Below, in pieces: positions 34,828 to 43,725 of a stretch of DNA of 64,000 nucleotides (its first letter is position 1; each line of letters starts with the position of its first letter). This stretch comes from Acidobacteria bacterium AB60 (GTDB taxonomy: Bacteria; Acidobacteriota; Terriglobia; Terriglobales; Acidobacteriaceae): positions 62,001 through 126,000 of the forward strand of contig VANK01000011.1 in the NCBI GenBank assembly GCA_008682415.1, read 5' to 3'. The notes under the pieces are model-generated. The model was not told the origin of the DNA, did not search any database, and saw only the letters and a program-made list of their open reading frames with translations. The position numbers and the translations under genes are program-made.

Positions 34828-35135
34828 TCAAATCCAGGCTCAAGCCCAAACTGAATCGGGCTCGCTCCCAAAAGAATCCTGCCCCGGAGCCAAATCCGAA
34901 TAGCCCGCCAAAGGCCGGCATCCACTTTACCGAGGCAGTGGGCAAGACAGTCGCGTTTATCACCTACTTCGACGACGCGCCGGACTGGCAGTCGCTGGAA
35001 GTGCGCTTTACAGATGGCACACTTTTCTCCTTCGGCTTGTCGCCTCAGGTGAGCGTTCGAGTCGACTACATGGAATCCCGACGTGGCGACTTAGAGATCC
35101 TGCGGGAATACGGGATCGTGGAACGGAGCAAGTGA
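34824..35135 (+). CDS. Hypothetical protein (103 aa)
   Basis: A small protein with a basic N-terminus and a compact C-terminal beta-rich domain (KTVAFITYFDDAPDWQSLE, GTLFSFGLSPQVSVRVDY). It overlaps the preceding gene by 4 bases (ATGA) and ends the operon. Function unknown. Confidence 0.6.
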   Translation: MIKSRLKPKLNRARSQKNPAPEPNPNSPPKAGIHFTEAVGKTVAFITYFDDAPDWQSLEVRFTDGTLFSFGLSPQVSVRVDYMESRRGDLEILREYGIVERSK

Positions 35136-35258
35136 ACGAGATCGCGCCTGCAGAAACTAATTCGGGGTCGAAAGGAGCGAGGCACCTTCGGGGCGGTCCG
35201 CAGTTCACGGAACAGCGAGTACGTGGCCACGTCCATCTCTGAGCGGTAGCTTGGTTCC

Positions 35259-35462
35259 TTATTCGGCTCTCATGAATTCCGAGGGAGTGATAATGCGCGT
35301 TCCCTTGTGCGCGGCGAGAGTCAACAAATCCTTGTCGCCCGCAACTGGCAAATCCGCTTTCGCAAGGGCCAGCGCATTCCAGAAACATGTCGTCGCAAGT
35401 GGCTACATCTGCGAGCATCACGGTTGAAGGCTTTGAACTCGTCGAACACACTGAGCTGCATC
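35259..35462 (-). pseudogene. PIN-domain toxin fragment
   Basis: The frame ending at the TAA at 35259 reads ADLPVAGDKDLLTLAAHKG followed by TRIITPSEFM, the usual C-terminus of PIN-type toxin nucleases, including the acidic GDKDL. The likely upstream part (SVFDEFKAFNRDA) is in another frame, and the N-terminal half is missing. It is a decayed toxin gene; no antitoxin is next to it. Confidence 0.55.
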
Positions 35463-35469
35463 CTTCCCT

Positions 35470-35994
35470 TTAGTCCAGCCGAAATGAAAGTTCTCCGATA
35501 AATGACCCTCCATTGGGGGCGGCAATAGGCCCCAGCTTGCGAAAACGGGCCGTTATAGCCTGTTTTTTGTCGTCTGGGGGCGGGGTATTGCGTATGGTCG
35601 CGTCTAGCGTGCCGAGCTTGCGCTCAAAGGCACCTGCGTCGAAGAGCTTTTCGAACATGTCTTTATGGGCTTCCCGAATTTCACGCAAAGCCATCACACG
35701 ATCTTGCTTGCGTGCGAACTCATCATTTGCGATACTCCAAGCCACACTGGAAATCTCCAGCATGACATCTTGAAACGCAGCAAGCGCCTGGGTCAGCATC
35801 TAGGTGTTCCCTCGTTTTGTCCTTTCGGTGTAAATGGCTCTAAGCAACGAACTGAGTTAATAGCGGTCCAGCTCTAGACCCTCAGCCTTTAATCGTTCCT
35901 GCAATGCCCGTTGAGTAATTTGCGGGTATTGGACCAACATGCATCTGATGCGGGATTTGTAGTACTGCTTTTGTTCATGCGAAATGCGGGGCAT
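35470..35994 (-). pseudogene. Hypothetical gene interrupted by two in-frame stops
   Basis: From the ATG at 35994 (MPRISHEQKQYYKSRI) the frame reads through LQERLKAEGLELDRY, a TAA at 35857, then LSSLLRAIYTERTKRGNT, a TAG immediately before the ATG at 35799, and on to a 109-residue part (MLTQALAAFQDVMLEISSVAW ... GELSFRLD). All segments share one frame, so the original product was about 174 residues. The 109-residue distal part could still be translated from 35799. Family not identified. Confidence 0.55.
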
Positions 35995-36006
35995 GAAAAG
36001 AGGTGA

Positions 36007-36420
36007 TTGGTGGGTTTGTCTCATCCTAACAACCCTGATGGAGAACGCAACGTACAAACCCATGGGAAACTTTATGGGATACTTTCTATCCCTGGGTGGG
36101 TCGCCATCCTCATCGAGCTACTCCACTTCGTCGAAGACGTATCTTTCATTCAAGAGAAGTTCCCGGCATTGGTATCGTTCTTGAAGCAATTGCCATTACC
36201 ACATCTCGATCCCGTCGCACTAATCCTTACGATTATTTATCTGTTCTCAATCTTATTCATTGTTCCATCGCTCTCTCGCAAAATCGGGCTAGGCAAATCC
36301 ATAGCTCTGATACTATTTCTGATTGCTATTGCTGCGGGGATCATCGGTTTTATGCGCGGAAATAAAGCTATCGAAGAAGAAAATAGAAAGTATCACGAGC
36401 GACAGGCAGCTAAGCCCTAA
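36007..36420 (+). CDS. Small membrane protein, hypothetical
   Basis: A 137-residue protein with about three hydrophobic helices (ILSIPGWVAILIELLHF, LILTIIYLFSILFIV, SIALILFLIAIAAGIIGF) and a short charged C-terminus. Start is TTG 36007 or GTG 36010, after AGAGGTG. The start lies only 12 bases from that of the divergent broken gene. Function unknown. Confidence 0.5.
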   Translation: MVGLSHPNNPDGERNVQTHGKLYGILSIPGWVAILIELLHFVEDVSFIQEKFPALVSFLKQLPLPHLDPVALILTIIYLFSILFIVPSLSRKIGLGKSIALILFLIAIAAGIIGFMRGNKAIEEENRKYHERQAAKP

Positions 36421-36512
36421 TCCGCGTATCGCGAAACACGGGTGTGCCGCTAATGACTTTTCAGTTTTTTGACTCGCCAAGTATTTCATTGCACACGTCT
36501 TTGAACCACCAC

Positions 36513-37697
36513 TCAGTCGGGAACGTGAGCCAGAAACTCGGCGCGAAAATCGGACTTCATCATCCGGCGCACGATGCATTTGGCAAACGGTACGAGCTTA
36601 GCGACCTTCCGCGTATCGAGGAGCTCGTCGTAGGAGATCGTGAGTTCGTGGCGAGTGTCCTCGAAGAGTGCATGAGCGATGTTGATTCGAAGCGGATTCA
36701 ACGTATCCGCGATCACATCATCGAACGATTTGCCGCGGACCTCAGGCGGGACAGCGCTATCCAGCGCGACCAGGCTCCATTCGGGTCGAACGTAGAACAA
36801 CGCTTCAAGCCACACGCGGATTTCCTGATGCGTAGATGGAACAATTTCGGGTGTAGCCGCTACTTGTCCGAGATTGGTGGCCTTCGCGGCTCGCTGGAGT
36901 TTCTTTCGTCTGGCTCTCAACGCCTCGATGATTTTATAAAGGCAGAGGAATTGGTAGATGGGACTATTCGAGTTCAGGGCTTCGCGGTACAACGATGCGA
37001 CTCCCCGAAAGTCGGGCTCGGTCCGCGACTGTGGCGCAACGATCAAAGGGACATCAAAGAACGGGAGCGTGATCGTTACCTGGCAGCTATCAGTAAATAG
37101 ATCTTTCGTTTCGATTTGTGCGATTTCCAACGGGATATCCAATTGCAGGCTGAATTCGCTCAGCGAGGGCGCCAAAGCTCGGAACGCGATCTCTTCGGCG
37201 TGAAAGCGGTCGCGAGCCTGAATCGGGCGCGACGTGATCTTGCCCAAGAAGCCCCTCTGATTTGCTGTGCCGATAAATTCAAAGCGACCATCATCGCCGA
37301 CCGATTGAAGCAGAATGCGATCGACATCCTGGCCTCCAGGTGGGGTGAACGCAGGAGGACGGATACCAAGGTGAGAGTCTCCTTCCAAACCATTTGAAAA
37401 CGACATCTGCCTCTCGCCCATGAGCGGGAATCCCGGTCTCTTCAGAACGAAAACGACCTCATACAGACCTGGGGCTCCTTGCAGAGGTACGGAGCTTCGA
37501 GGATCGTCAGCTGGAAACTGGTTCATTACGTGCATCTGTTGCAGCTGGCCGGGAAATCCGGCCAGACCTGTTCTAAACGAAGTGGCGTTCGGAGGGAGAT
37601 TGCCGACAGCCTTCGCCGGATCGAGGATCGATCCGTGACATCGTTTGTGTTTCAACCCGCTGCCGCAGTGGCACAGGGCGTCTACGTCGTTCATCAT
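36513..37697 (-). CDS. SEC-C motif protein, MauJ-like, with RX4H motif
   Basis: A 394-residue protein. Residues 9-21 are a SEC-C zinc motif (CHCGSGLKHKRCHG). The long middle part is beta-rich. The C-terminal 150 residues resemble the family annotated as MauJ and contain NPLRINIAHALF, an RX4H arrangement like that of HEPN-type ribonucleases. The MauJ name comes from methylamine operons, and nothing here suggests methylamine use. It is the last gene of a run: toxin, antitoxin, 411-aa protein, then this one, with gaps of 37, 43 and 45 bases. A role as effector of that set is inference. Confidence 0.7.
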   Translation of the reverse strand: MMNDVDALCHCGSGLKHKRCHGSILDPAKAVGNLPPNATSFRTGLAGFPGQLQQMHVMNQFPADDPRSSVPLQGAPGLYEVVFVLKRPGFPLMGERQMSFSNGLEGDSHLGIRPPAFTPPGGQDVDRILLQSVGDDGRFEFIGTANQRGFLGKITSRPIQARDRFHAEEIAFRALAPSLSEFSLQLDIPLEIAQIETKDLFTDSCQVTITLPFFDVPLIVAPQSRTEPDFRGVASLYREALNSNSPIYQFLCLYKIIEALRARRKKLQRAAKATNLGQVAATPEIVPSTHQEIRVWLEALFYVRPEWSLVALDSAVPPEVRGKSFDDVIADTLNPLRINIAHALFEDTRHELTISYDELLDTRKVAKLVPFAKCIVRRMMKSDFRAEFLAHVPD

Positions 37698-37742
37698 CGT
37701 TCTCCAGTCGAAGCAGACCTCCGCTCCGCTTTCAGGCAGGTT

Positions 37743-38978
37743 TCAATATCCGTCCACGACTACGGACGCGTTGCGCAGATGACCGAAGAGCTCCTTCCCA
37801 AGTTGCACATCGGTAGACGTTGGGACGTAGACGACATCTGAACGCGTCACCGCGACCTCGAAGCCCGCGCCGTCACGATCCACCACCACCATGCAGCGCG
37901 CCTTGCCGTAAAACGCCATGGCTGCGCCCATCGACTTCTCGATCCGCCGGAAGATTCCCTCGCGCGAAATTCCCTTGGACGAAGCGAAGAGGAAGACCCA
38001 CTCCGGCTTTGAATCGAGGCGCACAGCACTGTGAACGTATCCCTCCTCGCGCCCATCCTGGGCGTGGATGACCGCTTCGAAGTTCTCTCCGAGCATCGCT
38101 CGCTCGCGTAGTGTCAGATCGGACAGAATTTCCTGCATCCTCAGATAGTTGCTGCGGGATTCGGTTGGGTCGAATGCTGCAGCCCAACGAGCAGAGATTC
38201 CGTCGAGGCATGTCGCGGATCGCGTTGCTAGCGCATCGGTGACATATTCCAGGTAGGCGCTGCCTCGACGATAGTCCATCATGCGGTTCAACACCTCGTT
38301 GCGGTCATAGGCACGCCGTACCAACATTTCGGACGCATCCTCATGGCCGAGGCAGCCGTCGAAGGTCGCTTGCAGCAGAAAGTATTCGAGCAATACCTGC
38401 TCCTGACCGAAACGGCGCAAGACGGACTCGGGAAGCGCGCGTCGCGCCGTGAGGTAAGCGTACAACTCCGGAACCGTCCGCAGCTGCATCGCAAGATTCA
38501 GGAAGTCATTGATCGACAGATACGTGATCGGAATGCCGGTGTACTCCAGTGGAAGATCGGATGCGGACGATTGGAGATCGACAGGCCGGAAGGTTTCGGC
38601 TACCACGACGCCATGCAGAATTGTCGGCAGACCCTTGACATAATCGACTCGGCCGCGGCGGGGATGATCGCACCAGAAAGGCGTTGTGGGAGAACGCAAG
38701 GCGCCGATGAGCTGATCGACCGCTCCCTTCGCGTTCTTGAGCACCCAGAGCTCGTTCCTGCGGTCGTTGCGGCTCTCCGGATCTTCCTGGGCCTTCTGAG
38801 AGACGAGAAGGCCTCTCCCCATGTGATCGATCAACAGATCGGCGACCTCACGCTGCGTGTTCCGCGGGCCTTCGAGGTTCTGCGGGCTGCGAAAGACAAA
38901 CTCTGAGATGAAAGGAATGGACAAGAGCACTTCGGTCTGCTCTTCAGCCCACTTGGTGCGGGTTTCCGAAACTGGCAT
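37743..38978 (-). CDS. Uncharacterised protein (411 aa), possible nuclease-like N-terminus
   Basis: A soluble protein without a recognised named domain. Near the N-terminus (about residues 25-65) REVADLLIDH and GLLVSQKAQEDP could form the core of a restriction-endonuclease-like fold (acidic residue, then QXK). Later stretches such as WCDHPRRGRVDYVKGLP and PLEYTGIPITYLSINDFLN look conserved. The C-terminus has strands (RCMVVVDRDGAGFEVAV). It starts 44 bases after the antitoxin gene and is followed by the SEC-C/MauJ-like gene, so the four are probably one operon. The nuclease reading is tentative. Confidence 0.55.
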   Translation of the reverse strand: MPVSETRTKWAEEQTEVLLSIPFISEFVFRSPQNLEGPRNTQREVADLLIDHMGRGLLVSQKAQEDPESRNDRRNELWVLKNAKGAVDQLIGALRSPTTPFWCDHPRRGRVDYVKGLPTILHGVVVAETFRPVDLQSSASDLPLEYTGIPITYLSINDFLNLAMQLRTVPELYAYLTARRALPESVLRRFGQEQVLLEYFLLQATFDGCLGHEDASEMLVRRAYDRNEVLNRMMDYRRGSAYLEYVTDALATRSATCLDGISARWAAAFDPTESRSNYLRMQEILSDLTLRERAMLGENFEAVIHAQDGREEGYVHSAVRLDSKPEWVFLFASSKGISREGIFRRIEKSMGAAMAFYGKARCMVVVDRDGAGFEVAVTRSDVVYVPTSTDVQLGKELFGHLRNASVVVDGY

Positions 38979-39021
38979 GTTTACCTACCTTTGCCAATTC
39001 CGTTTCGGAGTCGCTAGGGAC

Positions 39022-39375
39022 TCATTTGCTGGAACTGGCGGCTTGGGCCAAATGCTCTTCGCCGGAAGCGAGAGCCGAAAACTGCTCTATTTTCACGACA
39101 CCGTCTGGAAAGATCGCTCGTATCTCCAATTCACCACCCATCGCCTGCACGAACGCACGGAGTGTACTGACATACATATCCGTTCGTTTTTCCATCTTGG
39201 AAACGGACGCTTGCGTGATCTGCAAGAGCGAAGCCAAATGGGTCTGTGTAATGTTGCGAGCCGATCTCAATTCCTCCAACGGCATCTCTGCCATCATGTG
39301 TTGCGCTGCTTTCCGATTCGTCTCTCTGCGTTCTGGAGACATCTTGGCGCGAAGCGTCTCAAACCGTTTAGCCAT
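39022..39375 (-). CDS. XRE-family antitoxin (HigA-like)
   Basis: A 117-residue HTH protein with an N-terminal helical extension and the HTH LRSARNITQTHLASLLQITQASVSKMEKR, followed by YVSTLRAFVQAMGGELEI, a pattern typical of antitoxins paired with Gp49/RelE-type toxins. It is expected to neutralise the toxin encoded just upstream (gap 37 bases) and repress the shared promoter. Confidence 0.85.
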   Translation of the reverse strand: MAKRFETLRAKMSPERRETNRKAAQHMMAEMPLEELRSARNITQTHLASLLQITQASVSKMEKRTDMYVSTLRAFVQAMGGELEIRAIFPDGVVKIEQFSALASGEEHLAQAASSSK

Positions 39376-39412
39376 AAGCCCTCTGCATAGGTTGGGTGCA
39401 AACCGCCACCCT

Positions 39413-39766
39413 TTACCGATCTTTGTCGGCTAGTTCTCGCAAATGACGCTCATAGAGCGCATCTGCTCTCGGCACGGATTTCTCGTACCATCGGTCATCC
39501 CCGGTCTTATTGCCACCGAGGAGCAACAGGGCAACGCGGCGAGGATCAAAAGCATACAGCAGGCGTATAGGTTCGCCACCGTGTTGCACCCTCAATTCCC
39601 GCATGTGCGAGAACTTCGACGTGACAATCGGCTTGCTGTACCGATCTGGAAGTGCCGGACCGAACTGTTCCAAAAGATGAACATTCCGGTCGGTGCTGTC
39701 CTGCTCGGATTCATCAAGGCTTTCAAACCATTCACCGAATTCGTCCGTGTACTCCACTTCCCACAT
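39413..39766 (-). CDS. RelE/HigB-like toxin
   Basis: A 117-residue protein of the phage Gp49-like/RelE-type toxin family, predicted to be an mRNA-cleaving ribosome-dependent toxin. Visible features are WEVEYTDEFGEWFESLDESEQ, the basic core KFSHMRELRVQHGGEPIRLLYAFDPRRVALLL and a C-terminal KSVPRADALYERHL. It comes before its antitoxin gene, the order seen in higBA-type loci. Confidence 0.85.
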   Translation of the reverse strand: MWEVEYTDEFGEWFESLDESEQDSTDRNVHLLEQFGPALPDRYSKPIVTSKFSHMRELRVQHGGEPIRLLYAFDPRRVALLLLGGNKTGDDRWYEKSVPRADALYERHLRELADKDR

Positions 39767-39867
39767 CGGATCGTCCGAACGGCGTAAGAGCCTTAGTTGT
39801 AAGCATAGCTCCGGAGGAATATTCAGTCAAGGGAATACCAGCGAGTGGTCCTTCACGAGGGAAATGT

Positions 39868-40449
39868 CTAGATCAGGGCACAGGCGTCTTTGACCTGCTT
39901 CGTGCCGGCCAAAGTCCAGTTCCACTGCACGACCCGCTTGCCAGGGAACATTCCGTTCGCCATCTCCTCCGGCCATGCCTGCGCGGATACATGGCTCACG
40001 TGGGTCGCATTCTGCTCCCAGGCTTCGAGAGGACAATCTTGAATCACACTCATATAGCACTGCACGAACGGCTTCCAGAAGTCATCCGTCGCGATCCTGC
40101 CAACCTCGACGCCATAAGGCTCCAAACCTGCCATCATCTCTGCCCGAAACGATGTGAGGGACAAAAAGTCCTTGAGGGGTTTCGGCTGGAATTCGTGAAG
40201 GGTGACCCCGCTCTTCACGTGTTCGACTTCAAACGCATTGAAGTACGCGAGTATTTGCTGCGCGGCTGGTCCACGTAGTTTCGGGTGGACCGCCCAGTCA
40301 CTGCACAGCTTAAAGTCGTTGAAGTTCCCCAGGACGTCTTGCTGCTCCAGAAGCTTGCGCGCTTCGACCAGGAAGTAGACGACCTGCCGCTCCTGGCGGA
40401 TCGGTTCGTGCAATTCGCGATTTAGCTTCCCGACGATATCTCCTTGCAT
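39868..40449 (-). CDS. Hypothetical protein (193 aa)
   Basis: A soluble, mainly helical protein (QERQVVYFLVEARKLLEQQDVL) with a charged N-terminus and a tryptophan-rich C-terminus (RVVQWNWTLAG). Family not recognised. It lies 101 bases upstream of the toxin gene on the same strand and may belong to the same accessory cluster. Confidence 0.55.
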   Translation of the reverse strand: MQGDIVGKLNRELHEPIRQERQVVYFLVEARKLLEQQDVLGNFNDFKLCSDWAVHPKLRGPAAQQILAYFNAFEVEHVKSGVTLHEFQPKPLKDFLSLTSFRAEMMAGLEPYGVEVGRIATDDFWKPFVQCYMSVIQDCPLEAWEQNATHVSHVSAQAWPEEMANGMFPGKRVVQWNWTLAGTKQVKDACALI

Positions 40450-40601
40450 CCGGCCTCCCCAGGCTTCACTGCAGATCCTTCGTCAAGCACTGCCTTTCAA
40501 GAAGTATCTCTGACAAAATACGATTTATCTATCGCCTTCGTTGAGTCGGGATCACGCGATAATGAACTGAAGGTATCCCGTAACGTGAAGGCAAATCCGC
40601 T

Positions 40602-41699
40602 ATGAATACGAAGAACGAATGGCCCGCCGCATTCCGTATGGTTTGGCTAACGGGAGGCCTGGTCGCCCTCAATGAACCAGAGAGCAACGCTGTCTCTGTG
40701 GAGACAAGGGGGAATGGCCGAAAAATTGCGGAATTTAGAATTCCAGCGTATCCGGCGCTCTTCGCGGCTCTTATGTCGCGAGGGTTCAAGATCATCGGGA
40801 CGACTTTTATCACAAGCGCGGATCAGGTAAATGGCACACAGGCAACGGAATTCCGCGCCGCCGCCTTGAACGGCGGCTGGCGTCTCTGGGATACGTTTCA
40901 AGCGTGGAGGAACGTCGTAGCCGCAGCGGCGAAGAGCAACGACATGAAGCTGCTGGATATCTCGTCCCGAATCGCCACAGGATTACAGTTCAGCGAGATG
41001 CGTCTCTATGATCTGGCGATGTCGTACAGCGCTCAGTTGCACGGGCATCTGAAGGACAACGAGCCGAAAGAACGAGAGGCTTTCAAGGATACCTTCAGTC
41101 CGGGGGTCTATAAGGACATCCATGGGCTGTTCTGGGAGATGGCGGTGTTGCGGGATGTTCTCGCTCAATTTGTGGCTGTCTATTGTCTGGGGCGGGAGGA
41201 TGCAACTACGCTTTCTGGCTTGCGCAGATCGCTCAACAAGAGTCCCTCCAGAGATGTGGAGGCGAACCGGTTCGTTGCACTCGCCGACAAGCAGTCATCG
41301 GGCTGGATGGCCACGTTTGGTTCTTACCGGGACTGTTTTACCCATTCCGCCCCGCTCCACGAGATCGAAGGCTCTTCCTGGGCGATTCAGGACCTTCTGA
41401 TCCTCAAAGATGGAAAGACCGTTCCGCAGATCTACTACCCTCTGCCCGCCGACACGGAAGAGCTGTCGCGTCGGCGGGCAAAAGGGCCGCTCTTCACGTC
41501 CCTCGATGAGATGGCCAAGAACGCCAGCCGGAAGCGCGAACGAACCTCGGAGCCGGATGCCTTGGAGTACCTCCATACCTGCTTGTGCCAGTTCACGGAG
41601 TTGGCCGCGCAGCTTCTCAATCGCTCACCGCTGCAGCCACGTCCCGTAGTTATCACAGAAGCCGATGTCATCGGAGAGATCAAAGTGACCCCTCGATGA
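40602..41699 (+). CDS. Hypothetical protein (365 aa) with RX4H motif
   Basis: A soluble helical protein. The segment SYRDCFTHSAPLHEIEG contains an RX4H spacing (R-D-C-F-T-H), as in HEPN ribonuclease domains, within a helical environment. No named family was recognised. It is convergent with a PD-(D/E)XK-like gene only 6 bases away, and faces the 193-aa gene on the other side. Confidence 0.6.
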   Translation: MNTKNEWPAAFRMVWLTGGLVALNEPESNAVSVETRGNGRKIAEFRIPAYPALFAALMSRGFKIIGTTFITSADQVNGTQATEFRAAALNGGWRLWDTFQAWRNVVAAAAKSNDMKLLDISSRIATGLQFSEMRLYDLAMSYSAQLHGHLKDNEPKEREAFKDTFSPGVYKDIHGLFWEMAVLRDVLAQFVAVYCLGREDATTLSGLRRSLNKSPSRDVEANRFVALADKQSSGWMATFGSYRDCFTHSAPLHEIEGSSWAIQDLLILKDGKTVPQIYYPLPADTEELSRRRAKGPLFTSLDEMAKNASRKRERTSEPDALEYLHTCLCQFTELAAQLLNRSPLQPRPVVITEADVIGEIKVTPR

Positions 41700-41705
41700 G
41701 CTGGT

Positions 41706-42347
41706 CTACGGCAGGTCCAGAGGAGCAGTGGAGATATCGATGCGCCGGAGGTTGAAGCATGGAGGCAATTGTGCGTAGAGCACCTTCACCTTTGCGAAGA
41801 CATTTTCGTAGAGGGTGACCGTCGTCGTTCCGCCACGATCGCACAAGTGTCCGACCGCGCTGAACGACGTGTTCTTGTTCTCCTGAAGCATCCGGTCTTT
41901 CCCATTGAACCAGTCCGAGGACGTCTTGCTTTCCCGGTCGATGAGGATCGTGTATGCACCATACATGGCAGCCGTGAAATCCATTGCCTCAGTCCCGAAG
42001 TCCTGGAAGACCGGATCGATGTTGTTGTAGATCAGGAGAACGGATGGAACTCCTAGTTTCGCTCCATATTGAATCTGCTTCTTTGAGCTTTCAATCCTTC
42101 GGCGCACGTGCTCGCCCATCGTGCGCGAGCTGCTTTTGATGTGGGGATATGCCGGATCCTTGACGACGCCGAAGTTCTCATCTTCCGAAAGTTCCTTCAA
42201 TTCGAAGATGATCTCACTGCTACTGAGAGACACGCGGTAGTCCGGTCTCGGCGTGCTGTCTTCGCAAATCTTCTCGAATGGAAGGTTGTGAGCAGCAAGA
42301 AAATCTTCGAAGAGACTTTCTGATTTCGTATTCATATTAGCCATCAC
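41706..42347 (-). CDS. PD-(D/E)XK nuclease-like protein (213 aa)
   Basis: The N-terminal half carries what looks like a restriction-endonuclease-type active site: SLFEDFLAAHNLPFEKI, then RPDYRVSLSSSEIIFELKEL, giving D ... EXK with the expected spacing. A further helix (RRRIESSKKQIQYGAKLG) and strand (VPSVLLIYNN) fit the fold. The role could be DNA or RNA cleavage in a defence setting. No methyltransferase is nearby, so it is not an ordinary restriction pair. Confidence 0.6.
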   Translation of the reverse strand: MMANMNTKSESLFEDFLAAHNLPFEKICEDSTPRPDYRVSLSSSEIIFELKELSEDENFGVVKDPAYPHIKSSSRTMGEHVRRRIESSKKQIQYGAKLGVPSVLLIYNNIDPVFQDFGTEAMDFTAAMYGAYTILIDRESKTSSDWFNGKDRMLQENKNTSFSAVGHLCDRGGTTTVTLYENVFAKVKVLYAQLPPCFNLRRIDISTAPLDLP

Positions 42348-42699
42348 GGAGCCTCAGGATGGCTTCATCTTAGATGATGAGCGTCAGTATCAACTCAGGA
42401 GGAGGGGCTAGGACTGTGGGTTTTCCCTTGGCTGCCGTTCCATTTTGTCTCCGGGCGGCGGCCCTGCGGCGTTGAGAGTTGAGCCTTGCCAACAGACTTG
42501 GGTGTCAGTGGTATTTGCACGCATTGCAATGCCGAGCAATGACCCGACGATAGCGGAGCCGGGCCGATCAGTGAAACTGCCATTTGAATGTGCGTCAGTG
42601 TCCTCCGCCGTCGCTAGGCGCTTCAGAATCGAGAAACACGATTGGCGGGAGTTCGCTCGGACTGGCCCTTCGCGCTGCCTTCGGCATCGGCAGGAGTAG

Positions 42700-43320
42700 C
42701 GACACGTCACCCCGGCTTGGGTGCTGCAAGGTTGCCGGAGGTTCCTGAGGCGGGAACCTATTGAGAGTGCAACAGTTGACCGCAAAACAGACTGTTCACG
42801 GTTCCTGCGCGGGTAACCTGAGGCCTCCGCTCGGGGAACTTGTTGAAAGGACAAGGTAAGAGGCTGAATCCGGCATCCCGCGCGCTCACGCGCGTATAGC
42901 CTCCGCTCCGCCGTCCGTAAAGGCTCTCCGCTTCGCTCCGACCGCTCGCGCGGCTCCCGTTGTTCGGCCTTGACTGACGGCTCCGCTGCGGCTCGTTGGC
43001 AGCTATGAGAAGAATGTCTTCTTCTCATGTTCCACATGACAAATCCCACGGCTCCGATCTTCGGAGACTCGGGGAAGGTCAGGAACACTATATAAGGATG
43101 GGGCCGCAAAGCGCGCAAAGCCAGGGCTGTGGCTGGCGAGCAGAGAGGCAAAATTCGAAAAATCGCGGTACTCTGGTAGCAATCTGCGGTTGCTGAAGGG
43201 GTAACCCGATGTCCCCCTGCCCTTTAGCAAGAAAACGGCCCCGTTCGGCCCGTTGCCCGGCACGTTGCGGCGCGCTGGCGGCGTGCGGCCCGAAACCCCA
43301 AGACAATCGAATCGGCGGTG
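42700..43320 (+). other. Candidate transfer origin (oriT) region
   Basis: About 970 bases (42348-43324) before the mobilisation genes contain no credible gene. It holds an inverted repeat AGGTTCC / GGAACCT at 42739-42759 and a related imperfect one about 55 bases later (GGTTCCTGCGCGGGTAACC), a hairpin CGCGCG-CTCA-CGCGCG at 42879-42894, and many short direct GC-rich repeats. Position before a MobC-like gene, coupling protein and relaxase suits an oriT; the nick site is not identified. Confidence 0.45.
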
Positions 43321-43324
43321 CAGA

Positions 43325-43723
43325 ATGAAGGCCCCGCTGCGCACCAAATCCATAGGCACGAAGGTGAGCGAGGAAGAGTTCGCCGCTCTCGAAGAGTGCG
43401 CACGGCGGGCGGACATGACACTGAGCGAATGGGTGCGGGCGGTGCTCTTGGCCGCGCCCGGGGTGGAGCTGCCCGACGACGAGGCGGCGCTCGCGGGCCG
43501 GGTGGCGGTGGCTGAGGTGCTGGCGCTGCGCACGCTGCTCTTGAACCTGTTCTTCCGGTCGGCGAAGGGCGAGGCCATCCCGGAGCCGGAGATGCGGGCG
43601 CTGATCGAACGGGCCGACGCGGTGAAGGGTGACCGGGCACGGGAGCGTCTGGAGGCGGAGCGGAGCCAGGCCAGGAAGCAGGCCGGTGTCCCGGCTGGAG
43701 AACCACAGGCGGAGGAGGTCTGA
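43325..43723 (+). CDS. Mobilisation accessory protein, RHH/MobC-like
   Basis: A 132-residue protein. The N-terminal part (KSIGTKVSEEEFAALEECARRADMTLSEWVRAVLL) has the ribbon-helix-helix look of relaxosome accessory proteins that bind oriT. The C-terminus is charged and helical. The start at MKAPLRTK (43325) matches where family homology begins. It lies 2 bases before the coupling-protein gene, so the two are co-transcribed. Confidence 0.75.
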   Translation: MKAPLRTKSIGTKVSEEEFAALEECARRADMTLSEWVRAVLLAAPGVELPDDEAALAGRVAVAEVLALRTLLLNLFFRSAKGEAIPEPEMRALIERADAVKGDRARERLEAERSQARKQAGVPAGEPQAEEV

Positions 43724-43725
43724 GG

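Noticed and set aside
42408-43151. 247-codon minus-strand frame before the mobilisation genes
   Set aside because: Ser/Arg-rich with no domain; the region has the repeats expected of an oriT instead.
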